64,000 nt of DNA. Origin: CAUZFZ01 sp963579025 (GTDB lineage Bacteria > Planctomycetota > Planctomycetia > Planctomycetales > Planctomycetaceae). Positions within the stretch are counted from its first letter, which is position 1. Each line of letters starts with the position of its first letter. Shown here one piece after another: positions 38,435-47,223 of this stretch. Made by a program: the position numbers and the translations under genes. Location: contig CAUZFZ010000021.1 in NCBI GenBank assembly GCA_963579025.1, positions 26,189-90,188 on the forward strand, read 5' to 3'. The notes under the pieces were generated by a model. It was given only the letters and a program-made list of their open reading frames with translations, was not told the DNA's origin and did no database searches.

Positions 38435-40003
38435 ATGTTCCTGCGAACAATCTGCACGGCGATTCTACTGGCGACCGTTTGGCGACCCGTCCAGGCTCAG
38501 CAACCAGCAGCGAATTCGATCGATCGAGAGACCGTGTGGAAGGGATTTAGGCAGATCCACTTCAAGGTCGCGGGTCGCGCGGCGTACATCGTGCATCCAA
38601 AGACTGCCGCCCGTGGAAACCCGTGGGTCTGGCGGGCCCGCTTCCCGGGTTACCACGCTGAGATGGATGTGAAGCTGCTCGAACGCGGCTTTCACATCGG
38701 GTACGTGGATGTGCCCGGTATGTTCGGCAGTCCAAAGGCCGTGACGATTGGCGACCGGTTTTACGAGCACGTGACAAAGAATCTCGGACTGGCCGAACGG
38801 CCGGCGCTGGAAGGTGTCAGCCGCGGCGGGCTGTTCGTCTACAACTGGGCGGCAAAGAATCCTGAAAAGGTCGCGTGCATCTACTGCGACACTCCGGTAC
38901 TTGATTTCAAAAGCTGGCCGGGTGGCAAAGGTGATGGCCTTGGTTCCGCCGCAGCATGGCGGCAATGTCAGCAGGCTTACGGCTTCGACGAGACGCAGGC
39001 TTTCGAGTACGAACAAAACCCGGTTGATCGAGCGCGTCTGATTTCGAAGGCCGGAATCCCGTTGCTGCACATCGTTTCCGAAACCGATCGCGTCGTGCCG
39101 CCGTCGGAGAACACGTATCTCCTCCAGAAACGACTTGCCGAATTCGATCACGAACTGCAGGTGATTTCCGTCGCCAAAGGAACAGCGAAGTCGAACGGGC
39201 ATCACTTCGATCATCCGGCAGTCGACCGCGTGACCGAATTCATCGCGCGTCATGCAGCAGTCACGCCGCGATGGGGCAGCGTCACTCAGATCGTGGCTCA
39301 TCGGGGATCCAGTCTGGACCGACCGGAATGCACGCTGGCCAGTACGCTTCGCGCGATCGAGGTTGGCGCCACCGCAGTCGAAGTCGATGTGCGGACCACG
39401 CGCGACGGACACCTGGTAATTCTGCACGACGCAACGCTCGATCGAACGACATCCGGTAAGGGCTCGGTCAACGATCGCACGTTGGCCGAAGTCCGTCAGT
39501 TCGATGCGGGAAGCTGGTTCGACCCGAAGTACAGCGACGAACGAGTCCCGACCCTCATCGAGGTCCTGAATCTTTGCCGCGGCCGCATTGATGTGCTGCT
39601 CGACCTGAAAGAGTCGGGCGCCGAGTACGACCAGAAAGTTGCTGAGGCCGTGAAATCCGAAGGCGAACCGTCCAGGACGATTGTCGGCGTGCGCAGCGTC
39701 GAACAGGCCATCCGGTTTCGGAAGCTGCTGCCGGCCGCGCGTCAGCTCGGACTGATGGCAAAGCCGGATGAGATTGAAGCCTACGCCGCCGCGGGTGTTG
39801 AGACGATTCGCCTCTGGCCGAGATGGTTGACCGATGCGTCGCTGACTGGTCGCGTCCGCAAAGCTGGAGCAAGACTGCATCTCAACGGCCGGGCGGGCAC
39901 GATTGAAGAGATCACTCCACTGTTTGGCCACGAGCCGGATTCACTGTCGAGCGACAACCCCGCGAAGCTGATCGAGACGCTGGACTCGCTGATCAGCCAG
40001 TAG
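38435..40003 (+). CDS. Fusion of alpha/beta-hydrolase and glycerophosphodiester phosphodiesterase
   Basis: A 522-residue secreted protein (signal peptide ending Q-A-Q-Q; GAGGT before the ATG). Residues about 30-285 are an alpha/beta-hydrolase with nucleophile elbow G-V-S-R-G-G, acid region E-T-D-R-V-V-P and His in G-H-H-F-D-H. Residues about 286-520 are a GDPD TIM-barrel: I-V-A-H-R-G-S-S (first active-site His), E-V-D-V-R-T-T-R-D-G-H-L-V-I-L-H-D (metal Glu/Asp and second His) and L-L-D-L-K-E. GDPD splits glycerophosphodiesters to glycerol-3-phosphate and an alcohol. The combination suggests successive attack on lipid-derived or glycan-linked esters; this order of function is inferred. Confidence 0.88.
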   Translation: MFLRTICTAILLATVWRPVQAQQPAANSIDRETVWKGFRQIHFKVAGRAAYIVHPKTAARGNPWVWRARFPGYHAEMDVKLLERGFHIGYVDVPGMFGSPKAVTIGDRFYEHVTKNLGLAERPALEGVSRGGLFVYNWAAKNPEKVACIYCDTPVLDFKSWPGGKGDGLGSAAAWRQCQQAYGFDETQAFEYEQNPVDRARLISKAGIPLLHIVSETDRVVPPSENTYLLQKRLAEFDHELQVISVAKGTAKSNGHHFDHPAVDRVTEFIARHAAVTPRWGSVTQIVAHRGSSLDRPECTLASTLRAIEVGATAVEVDVRTTRDGHLVILHDATLDRTTSGKGSVNDRTLAEVRQFDAGSWFDPKYSDERVPTLIEVLNLCRGRIDVLLDLKESGAEYDQKVAEAVKSEGEPSRTIVGVRSVEQAIRFRKLLPAARQLGLMAKPDEIEAYAAAGVETIRLWPRWLTDASLTGRVRKAGARLHLNGRAGTIEEITPLFGHEPDSLSSDNPAKLIETLDSLISQ

Positions 40004-40027
40004 GAGCTGTTCAGGACACGTCGGTCG

Positions 40028-40720
40028 CTATGCCTGAACGGTTTCCGCGGTCGGCAGTTCGAGTTTGCCGTGCTGAATCAATGCCTGCATCAATTGTTGC
40101 CGAAAATCGCTGTTGGCCAGGTCGGTGCAACCAAACTGGTCGAGAAATCGCGTTCGGTATTGCACGTCGTGAATCAGGAATCCTCCGGATCGCAACATCT
40201 CGAATAGATGGACGAACGCGACTTTGCTGGCGTCGCGAACATGATGAAACAGGCTCTCGGTCGCAAAGTAGCGACCCAGGCAAATGCCGTAGAGTCCTCC
40301 AACCAGTTCGCCATTCTGCAGCACTTCCACCGACCGCGCAACGCCCATCTCGTGGAGCTGACAGTAAGTGGAGATGAATTCGTCGGTAATCCACGTTTCT
40401 TCACGCCCTGCACACGCGCGGATCACTGCTTCGAATTGCGTGTCTAGCGTGACCTCAAATTTCTGCTGGCGGACAAGTCGGGCGAGTGTTTTCGCCACGT
40501 GGAAATCCTCGATGGGGATAATCGCGCGTTGTTCCGGCGCTCGCCAGCAGATGCCCCCATCCGCCTCGGTCATCGGGAAGAAGCCGTTGAGGTACCCTTT
40601 GATGACGGTCTCCGGCCGAAACGGGATCATGTTCAGAGCAACCTGCTGGCTGAGTTCACCACCGCCTTCAATTCGTGGCAGTGCAAGACGAATAGCGCGG
40701 CGCAGGAGGCGGGACAACAT
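40028..40720 (-). CDS. aat: Leucyl/phenylalanyl-tRNA-protein transferase
   Basis: A 230-residue cytoplasmic enzyme that adds Leu or Phe to proteins with N-terminal Lys or Arg, feeding them to ClpAP (N-degron pathway). Diagnostic segments are G-Y-L-N-G-F-F-P-M near the N terminus, E-D-F-H-V-A-K-T-L-A-R, C-A-G-R-E-E-T-W-I-T, and V-E-V-L-Q-N-G-E-L-V-G-G-L-Y-G, F-A-T-E-S-L-F-H and L-I-H-D-V-Q. Start taken at ATG 40720 (GGAG 9 bases upstream) rather than TTG 40759. The N terminus is about 30 residues longer than the enterobacterial enzyme before the first conserved block. No clpA/clpS gene is adjacent. Confidence 0.92.
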   Translation of the reverse strand: MLSRLLRRAIRLALPRIEGGGELSQQVALNMIPFRPETVIKGYLNGFFPMTEADGGICWRAPEQRAIIPIEDFHVAKTLARLVRQQKFEVTLDTQFEAVIRACAGREETWITDEFISTYCQLHEMGVARSVEVLQNGELVGGLYGICLGRYFATESLFHHVRDASKVAFVHLFEMLRSGGFLIHDVQYRTRFLDQFGCTDLANSDFRQQLMQALIQHGKLELPTAETVQA

Positions 40721-41114
40721 CAATCGATTCTCCAGTTGGACTTCACGATCCGGGTACAAATACGAGCGGCAGAGATATGGCCAGCGTCTTACGCTAGCTC
40801 ACCGACGGTGCCGCGAAGCTGGGATCATTCCACCGCTGGAAGCCAACACCGCGTGATCGGCCGCTCGTACGGGTTGCATCGTCTGAACTGCCTGGACGTG
40901 TTTGCCACGTGAAGCTGTCTCGAACACTCAGAATGGTCACGACGCGTGATAGTTGAGCCGGTACCGCATCCACGCTCGTCCCGCTCCACCTGAACGTGGC
41001 TGATCAGGTGATCTGGACACGTACAATGTGTCGCAGATAGAAGCCCGACCCTCATAGCCGTCTGGCTGACGCCTCGTGTTTAACATTCTCTGCCCGCTGC
41101 CTGAGGTGCGGTAC
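40721..41114. other. Divergent intergenic region before the polysaccharide locus
   Basis: 394 bases between aat (leftwards) and the methyltransferase gene (rightwards). No gene, repeat or recognisable operator was found; it presumably holds both promoters. A GAGGTG ribosome site precedes the methyltransferase start. Confidence 0.55.
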
Positions 41115-41978
41115 ATGGCCGATACTCTGCAACTGGTCGAGTCCCCGGAATCTACGTCTGGCAGGCGGGTCGCAAGTCAATTCTCGCCGTGGCAGCACGT
41201 TCGCGATCTCTATCATGAGACCGCGTGGTACCAGCGAAAAAGACAGGCAAAGCGAGCCCGCAAAGTTGCCCGTCGTCACCAGCGTGATGCGGAAATCGTG
41301 GCAACTGTCTTCGGGAACGATCTGACCGTCCGGTCCGGGTTGTTTCAGGGTATGCGGTACATCGACTCGGCCTGCGGAAGCCATCTGCTGCCGAAACTGC
41401 TCGGTTCGTACGAAGAACAGTTGTTCGACTGGATCAAGAAATTCGACGGTCGATATCGCACGGTCATCAATGTTGGTTGTGCTGAGGGCTATTTCGCTGT
41501 CGGACTCGTGTTTGCAGGCCTGACCGATCGCGTCCTCGCGTACGACATCGATCCCCGTGCGATCGCGCTGGCATCACAGCTCGCCGCCTTGAACGGACTG
41601 CAGGACTTGATCGAGTTCCATTCGAAGTGCGACCACGATGAACTGACGAGTCAGATCGGTCCCGATACACTCATTTTCTGCGACATCGAAGGGCACGAAC
41701 TGATTTTGCTCGATCCACAGAAGTGCCCTGCACTGAGAACCTGTGACATCGTCTTCGAAGCGCACGATGTTCTGATCAGCGAATTAACAGACACGATTAC
41801 GCGGCGTTTCAACGACACGCACGAGATCAGCGTTGTGTATGACACCGACCGTGACCGTGCGCAGTATCCAGTCCTTGACGGCTGGCCCGAGTCAATTGCT
41901 GAAGTGGTTCTCGATGAGGAACGGCCGATCGGAATGAGTTGGGTGAGGATGTTGTCCCGACACGGTACCGCGTCGTAA
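41115..41978 (+). CDS. Class I SAM-dependent methyltransferase-like protein
   Basis: A 287-residue cytoplasmic protein starting M-A-D-T-L-Q-L at 41115. The nucleotide-binding-like core is V-I-N-V-G-C-A-E-G-Y-F-A-V-G-L (motif I), A-Y-D-I-D-P-R-A-I (motif II acidic end) and F-C-D-I-E-G-H-E (motif IV-like). It resembles FkbM/PrmA-type methyltransferases. Gene position, at the head of a run of glycosyltransferase genes, suggests methylation of a polysaccharide precursor or of a sugar-linked intermediate; this is inferred. A basic stretch R-K-R-Q-A-K-R-A-R-K-V-A-R-R precedes the domain. Confidence 0.78.
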   Translation: MADTLQLVESPESTSGRRVASQFSPWQHVRDLYHETAWYQRKRQAKRARKVARRHQRDAEIVATVFGNDLTVRSGLFQGMRYIDSACGSHLLPKLLGSYEEQLFDWIKKFDGRYRTVINVGCAEGYFAVGLVFAGLTDRVLAYDIDPRAIALASQLAALNGLQDLIEFHSKCDHDELTSQIGPDTLIFCDIEGHELILLDPQKCPALRTCDIVFEAHDVLISELTDTITRRFNDTHEISVVYDTDRDRAQYPVLDGWPESIAEVVLDEERPIGMSWVRMLSRHGTAS

Positions 41979-42025
41979 GCGGCAACAAGTCTCCGGAACC
42001 GAATGCTCGATAGCGGGAGACGGCA

Positions 42026-43042
42026 GTGATCTACGTTGTCTGTCCTAACTTAAACTCGCCGTGTGGCGGGATCAGAGTGCTGTATCGGCACGTCGACATT
42101 CTGAATGACCACGGGATTGATGCGGCGATTCTGCATACGGGGCGAGGTTTTCGTTGCACCTGGTTTGAAAACCAAACGCGAGTGATGGATCTCAGCGACA
42201 CTCGTATTGAACCGTCCGACATTCTTGTGTTGCCGGAAACCAGTGAAAAGGACTTCGTCGCACGCGATCGCTGGACAATGAACCGTCACAAGAAGGGCAG
42301 TCGGCAACTGGCGAAGTCCAATGCCCGCCGCGTCATTTTCAATCAGAACACTTACTACACGTTTCGAGGCAGACGCTTTCACGATCCTTCGCTCGATATG
42401 TTGTACACGCAGCCGAATACACTCGGAGCCATCGTTGTTTCCGAGGACAATCAACGGTATCTGAATCTCGCCTTTGACAATCTGGACGTCTATCGTGTCC
42501 ACAACACGATCGATCCAGATCTGTTCTATTACTCAGAGCGAAAGAAGAAACAGATTGCGTTCATGCCGCGTAAGAATGCTCGGGAACTTGATCAGGTCAT
42601 CAACATCCTGCGTCTGCGTGGTCTCGCGAACGATTTTCAGTTTGTGCCCATCGACGGCATGCCGGAAGAAGCAGTCGCGCGCGTCATGCGAGATTCTCTG
42701 CTGTTCCTCAGTTTCGGGTATCCGGAAGGGTTCTCATTGCCACCGGCCGAAGCGATGGCATGCGGGTGCATCGTGATCGGTTATCACGGCAGAGGAGGCA
42801 GCGAGTATTTTCATCCGCAGTTCTCGTACCCCATCGAGAATGGTCACATCGTTGACTTCGTCGAGACGACTGAACACGTCGTCCAACTGTGGCGTGATGA
42901 GCCTTCGAGACTCATCAGCAAAGCCCGGCAGGCCTCTGGTTACATTCGAGAGAACTACTCACCGCAAAACACGGAACACGACGTGATCAGCGTGTGGAGT
43001 GAGATCCTGTCGAAGAACTCGTCGACGCGCGCGGCTGCCTGA
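42026..43042 (+). CDS. Glycosyltransferase, GT4-like
   Basis: A 338-residue cytoplasmic protein with a GTG start at 42026 (GGGAGA upstream). The C-terminal domain contains F-L-S-F-G-Y-P-E-G-F-S-L-P-P-A-E-A-M-A-C-G, the E-x7-E nucleotide-sugar site of GT-B retaining transferases, followed by G-C-I-V-I-G-Y. The N terminus begins I-Y-V-V-C-P-N-L-N-S-P-C-G-G-I-R-V-L. It likely transfers a sugar from a nucleotide donor during surface-polysaccharide assembly. The donor and acceptor are unknown. It lies 47 bp downstream of the methyltransferase gene. Confidence 0.85.
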   Translation: MIYVVCPNLNSPCGGIRVLYRHVDILNDHGIDAAILHTGRGFRCTWFENQTRVMDLSDTRIEPSDILVLPETSEKDFVARDRWTMNRHKKGSRQLAKSNARRVIFNQNTYYTFRGRRFHDPSLDMLYTQPNTLGAIVVSEDNQRYLNLAFDNLDVYRVHNTIDPDLFYYSERKKKQIAFMPRKNARELDQVINILRLRGLANDFQFVPIDGMPEEAVARVMRDSLLFLSFGYPEGFSLPPAEAMACGCIVIGYHGRGGSEYFHPQFSYPIENGHIVDFVETTEHVVQLWRDEPSRLISKARQASGYIRENYSPQNTEHDVISVWSEILSKNSSTRAAA

Positions 43043-43066
43043 CCCACATAGCGCATGCTGTTCAAG

Positions 43067-44203
43067 CTACTCACGGTTCCCGACGACTTCATCGTAAAGG
43101 TCGCGGATTTCCCCGGCGTTTCGTTCGAAACTGTGCTGCTCGGCCAGTGCCCGGGCATTGATTCCCATTTCCAGTCGTATAGCACCGTCCAGCAGTTTCG
43201 TCATGCTGTCGGCCAGCGGCGCGGGATCGAACGGATCGTCGACGACGTAGCCATGCCGCCCCTTTGTCAGCAATTCTCCAGCACCGTTATACGACGTTGT
43301 AATGACCGGTAATCCGCTCGCCAGAGCTTCCAGAACAACAAGGCTGCAGCAGTCGTAACACGTCGGCTGCACGTACACGTCGGCTGCCGCATAGCAAGCT
43401 GTGGGATCATCCACCGGGCCCAGAAATGTCACATGTGACTCGACCCCCAGTCGTCGTGCCTGACGCTGGAACGTGGAAGTGCGGCGGTTGCCGACGACCA
43501 GCAAATGAGCGTTTGCCTTAGTGGCCATCAATGCGGACATCGACTTGAGCAGGGTCGGCAGGCCCTTGAGCTTCAGGTTGTGCGCGACGATTAGAAACAA
43601 TGTTTCATCACTCAAACCGAGTTGTCGGCGCATTGGTTCTCGATGCTGATCCCGATGGGTGGGCGAGAAACGTTGCAGGTCGACGCCGTTGTAAACAAGT
43701 CTCAGTCGGTCCTGCGGAACACCATCCCGCTCTGCCAGATCGCGCCGCGTCATCTGCGACAGAGCCAGCACCAGATGCTCACCGCCGGCTTGTCGCTGCG
43801 AGAGTTTTTCGAACTCGCGATACCGCGGCAGATAGCGTGCGGCGATCCCCTTCGCGGACCGTTGCCATGCCGGCAGCATCTTGAGGCTCTGCTCAAACCA
43901 TGCGGCGCGACAGCCGCCGTGCGGCTGCAGAATATCACAGTACCAGCCGGCCCCCATGTCGTGGACGACGTCGAAGTCGAGTTCCCGCAGTCGAGTTTCG
44001 GCCGCCGCCGCCCAGGCAAGCCGCGAACGATGCGGCGGAACTCGGTGCTTGACGATCGGCTGCAACAGATTGTCTGCGAAACCGGAGGCGATGATGTGGA
44101 CTTCATCGCCGCGTCCGAGCAGATAGTCGCAGAACTGCGACGTCCATTGCTCGACGCCACCGCGCCGCGGATCGTAGTGATCCAGAACCAGGCCGACTCG
44201 CAT
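43067..44203 (-). CDS. Glycosyltransferase family 4 protein
   Basis: A 378-residue GT-B transferase: N-terminal R-R-G-G-V-E-Q-W (acceptor-side glycine loop), C-terminal Q-P-T-C-Y-D-C-C-S-L-V-V-L-E-A-L-A-S-G-L-P-V-I-T-T (the E-x7-E site), and N-G-V-D-L-Q-R-F-S. The pattern is close to lipopolysaccharide core transferases of the WaaG type. It is on the minus strand inside the mainly plus-strand locus, together with the next minus gene. Predicted to act at the inner face of the cytoplasmic membrane on a lipid-linked oligosaccharide. Confidence 0.87.
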   Translation of the reverse strand: MRVGLVLDHYDPRRGGVEQWTSQFCDYLLGRGDEVHIIASGFADNLLQPIVKHRVPPHRSRLAWAAAAETRLRELDFDVVHDMGAGWYCDILQPHGGCRAAWFEQSLKMLPAWQRSAKGIAARYLPRYREFEKLSQRQAGGEHLVLALSQMTRRDLAERDGVPQDRLRLVYNGVDLQRFSPTHRDQHREPMRRQLGLSDETLFLIVAHNLKLKGLPTLLKSMSALMATKANAHLLVVGNRRTSTFQRQARRLGVESHVTFLGPVDDPTACYAAADVYVQPTCYDCCSLVVLEALASGLPVITTSYNGAGELLTKGRHGYVVDDPFDPAPLADSMTKLLDGAIRLEMGINARALAEQHSFERNAGEIRDLYDEVVGNRE

Positions 44204-44314
44204 CCGTGCTTGTGTCCCAACGGAGAAGATTTAACTCACTGCTTCTGGCAAGTATCGAATCCCGGTTATAGGCCCGGCATGCGCAAGGCGGCAAGATCGC
44301 TCACACGATGGGCG

Positions 44315-45328
44315 CTATGCCGACTTGCGCCGGTACGCCAATGACTCCAAAGTTCCGAGCATCCGAGGAAAGACCGCCTCGATAGAAAACTGCTCGGAAA
44401 CTCGGTTCACAGCCGCACGACCCATGCGTTCCCGCAACTCGCGAGATTCGATCAGTGAACTCAGTGCTGTCATCCATTTCGTGGCGGTGACTGCAAACAA
44501 CCCGCAATCATCACCCAGTAGTCGTCGATGCGCCTGCATGTCGGAGGACACGACCGGAAGCCCCGATGCCATGTACTGCAGAACCTTGCAGCCGCATTTC
44601 CCTCTGGTCCATGCGTCGTCGTTCAATGGCGCAAGGCCGATATGGCAATGAGCCAGTTCGTCAGCCTCGGTGTGACTTGTCCATGGGACGCATTCGATCG
44701 GAATGCGGTTCGACTCGATCGAGAAATCGGCGATGACCCTTAACCGAATGTTTTCGTGCTCCCCCGCCAGTTGATCCAGCATTGGCAGCAGCGATTCGAC
44801 ATAACGTCGAGTCGAACTGCTTCCGATCCAGACCAGAGCAACGTCACCAGCCCGGAGATTGGATGCACGGTATCGGCGTGGATCAATCGCCGTCGGAATG
44901 ACGGTTACCGGATCGGCACTACGATCGTCACGACCCTGCCTGACTGTGTCGGCGAGGTAGTCGTTTCCGCACCAGACCGCGTCCGCCCGGCGGGTGATAG
45001 CACGAAATCGTCGCATGCGGCCCGGCGAGGCTTCTCCGGTGTCGCGACAGAACACCGCGTCATCGAAATCGAACACGAGCCGTCGACTCAGCTTTCTCAG
45101 CAGCCAGCACATGGGGTCTGGCAACAACTTTCGAAGTACTACGACGACGTCCGACCGCTCGATAGTTGCCCGCAACGCAATCCAGCCGGCCAGCGTATTC
45201 GGCATGACAGCGTGTTCGGCGAGCCACCCTGCCGCGGCGAACTGAGGAATGAACTGCAGAGCGCGATAGCGCGTGGAAGCATCGTCGCTGGCTTTCGACA
45301 GAAACAACACGCGTCGCTGAGGCGTCAT
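44315..45328 (-). CDS. Glycosyltransferase, GT4-like
   Basis: A 337-residue protein starting M-T-P-Q-R-R-V-L-F-L at ATG 45328; the frame stays open 73 codons upstream but that part is not protein-like. Features are L-V-F-D-F-D-D-A-V-F in the N-terminal half, V-W-I-G-S-S-S-T-R-R-Y and a C-terminal K-C-G-C-K-V-L-Q-Y-M-A-S-G-L-P-V-V-S-S segment typical of the GT4 nucleotide-binding domain. It diverges from the membrane GT-C gene with a 190-bp shared promoter region and precedes the WaaG-like gene by 111 bp, so the two minus-strand genes may be one operon. Confidence 0.82.
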   Translation of the reverse strand: MTPQRRVLFLSKASDDASTRYRALQFIPQFAAAGWLAEHAVMPNTLAGWIALRATIERSDVVVVLRKLLPDPMCWLLRKLSRRLVFDFDDAVFCRDTGEASPGRMRRFRAITRRADAVWCGNDYLADTVRQGRDDRSADPVTVIPTAIDPRRYRASNLRAGDVALVWIGSSSTRRYVESLLPMLDQLAGEHENIRLRVIADFSIESNRIPIECVPWTSHTEADELAHCHIGLAPLNDDAWTRGKCGCKVLQYMASGLPVVSSDMQAHRRLLGDDCGLFAVTATKWMTALSSLIESRELRERMGRAAVNRVSEQFSIEAVFPRMLGTLESLAYRRKSA

Positions 45329-45518
45329 GATCCGTTCCAGACGTGGGCAGCAGGGCATTCGGCGAGGCAGACCATACCGCTGAGTCGCGAACGCGGCCAC
45401 ATCTGGTGTCTGGAAAGCAACTGAGCACGGGCCTGGTAACTCGTGTTGACGCTCTGCGCGGCAGGCTCCCAGAATCCCGCGAACTGTGTCACCCGATTTC
45501 GACAGGGAGGTCCACCCG

Positions 45519-47114
45519 GTGCTCACATCCGCCACCGATTCGGCCAATGCCGCGCTGCCTGATTCCGCGACGTCGTCCAGCGATGCCCTATCGCTGCGGG
45601 TGGGGGCTTTCTTCGTTGCGCTGTGCCTGGTGCCTCGCGTCCTGATGTGCGTGTTCGCGGACAGCGTGTGCCCCGACGCGTTTCTGTATTTCGATCTTGC
45701 AGCCCTGATTGAACGGGGAAACCTGGAGGACGCGTTGTCTGCCGGAATGAACCTGAATATCTATCCGTTCATACTGGCCGCACTGCATCATTGCGGACTG
45801 GATTGGGTTGTCGCAGGCCGTGTCTGGAATCTGGTGGTCATGTCGTTGACTGTCCTGCCTTTGTACGGCTGGATGCGGCGTGTGACTGATGGCAGAACCG
45901 CGGCTTTGGGGTGTCTTATTTACGCCGTCTGGCCAGTCATGACCGAGATCGCAGCCCAGCCGATCCGCGACCCCACCTTCTGGTTGCTGATGAACCTGAC
46001 CTTCTACCTCGGATTGACAACTGTCGAACGGCCGACGCTGGGACGCTGCCTGCTGACCGTGGTCGTCTGGGTGGCGGCCATATTCACCCGCATGGAGGCC
46101 TGGCTGCTGTTGCTGCCGGTTTGCTGGTGGGCCGCGAATCGGGCGTTCGAGTCACCCGAAGCCAGACGGGTGCTGCTGCGTGCGAGTGGGTATTGCATAG
46201 TCGCCGTGTTGCTGCTGGCCGCGGTTGTCAATCTGACCGTCGGACGCCTGACGGGAAAGTGGATTACCGGTCGTGTCGAGACAGCACTGCCAGGAATTCC
46301 CTGGCTGCATAATCTTCTGCACGGTAAGCCAGTGGGTGCCGAAGTGGTTTCGCACATTGAACCGACAACGCTTCACTCATTCATGCAGAATTTCAGTGAA
46401 GGACTGGACCTGCTGAATCTTTCTGCGCTCATTTTGGGGCTGGTCTACGGGCGCCATCTGTTTCGAAATCGAACCATGCAGCCGTTGCTTGCTCACGCAG
46501 CCATCATGCTGCTCGCGATCTGGTGCCGGATCCCGGATCAGAGGTATTTCTGCCAGGTGTATTTCGTACTGATGCCGTTTATCGCAATCGGTGGAATTCA
46601 ATTCATTGAGTCCGTCGGCAACTGGCTGTCGATGCGAACCGGACGTGAACTGCGTCGACAATGGGCGGTTGCCTGGCTGTGCGTGTTTGCAACGATCAAC
46701 ATCGTCGATGCGGTCGCCACGTGGCATCCTCATTTTGTCAGTAACCACCGACTCGCCGAGTGGTATCAGCAACAGTTCCGGGTCGGGACGCCGGTCCTGA
46801 CGGATCGGTTCTCGATACCCGCCAGATTCTTCATGTCCGGTCCTCAACCCGGTCTGCCACACTTCAACTCGAACAACGCCATTTCACTTCTGGACACTCA
46901 GAATCCAGCGGTCGTCGTATACTCGCATCCCGAAAATTCAACCGATGCCAGAGCTGTCATGAGTGCAGCACTGACCGACCATGGCTTCACGCGAGTCGGC
47001 GCGGATGAGACCGGCGTCCTGGAGAACTCGTTCGTCGTGTGGGTCAATCGCCAGTCGCTGGCGCGACATGCATCACACGCTCCTGTTCGCACCGCGACTC
47101 GCGACGATCTGTAG
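45519..47114 (+). CDS. GT-C type membrane glycosyltransferase (ArnT/PMT-like)
   Basis: A 531-residue protein with a GTG start at 45519 chosen for the GGGAGG 8 bases upstream (45486 is an alternative). About nine to ten membrane spans are visible. The first periplasmic loop contains S-V-C-P-D-A-F-L-Y-F-D-L-A, where GT-C enzymes of the PMT_2/GT39-GT83 type carry the catalytic Asp-Asp or Asp-Glu pair, and R-D-P-T-F-W later. A soluble C-terminal domain of about 130 residues follows. Such enzymes use polyprenyl-phosphate sugars at the outer face of the membrane. It fits a role in modifying exported polysaccharide or lipid. Confidence 0.78.
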   Translation: MLTSATDSANAALPDSATSSSDALSLRVGAFFVALCLVPRVLMCVFADSVCPDAFLYFDLAALIERGNLEDALSAGMNLNIYPFILAALHHCGLDWVVAGRVWNLVVMSLTVLPLYGWMRRVTDGRTAALGCLIYAVWPVMTEIAAQPIRDPTFWLLMNLTFYLGLTTVERPTLGRCLLTVVVWVAAIFTRMEAWLLLLPVCWWAANRAFESPEARRVLLRASGYCIVAVLLLAAVVNLTVGRLTGKWITGRVETALPGIPWLHNLLHGKPVGAEVVSHIEPTTLHSFMQNFSEGLDLLNLSALILGLVYGRHLFRNRTMQPLLAHAAIMLLAIWCRIPDQRYFCQVYFVLMPFIAIGGIQFIESVGNWLSMRTGRELRRQWAVAWLCVFATINIVDAVATWHPHFVSNHRLAEWYQQQFRVGTPVLTDRFSIPARFFMSGPQPGLPHFNSNNAISLLDTQNPAVVVYSHPENSTDARAVMSAALTDHGFTRVGADETGVLENSFVVWVNRQSLARHASHAPVRTATRDDL

Positions 47115-47223
47115 TTGGCTCAGTCGACAGGCCGTCTAGCCCCCATCTGAAAACGTCGACTAGACTCTGCCAGCGCACTGTGTTCCCCGGCAGCCTTTTG
47201 GATCAGAACGGACGGAGTCCTCA

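Noticed and set aside
38465..39931. Long antisense open frame (488 codons) opposite the hydrolase-GDPD gene
   Set aside because: It is a mirror of codon bias in the true gene, whose motifs are clear; the antisense product shows no family features.
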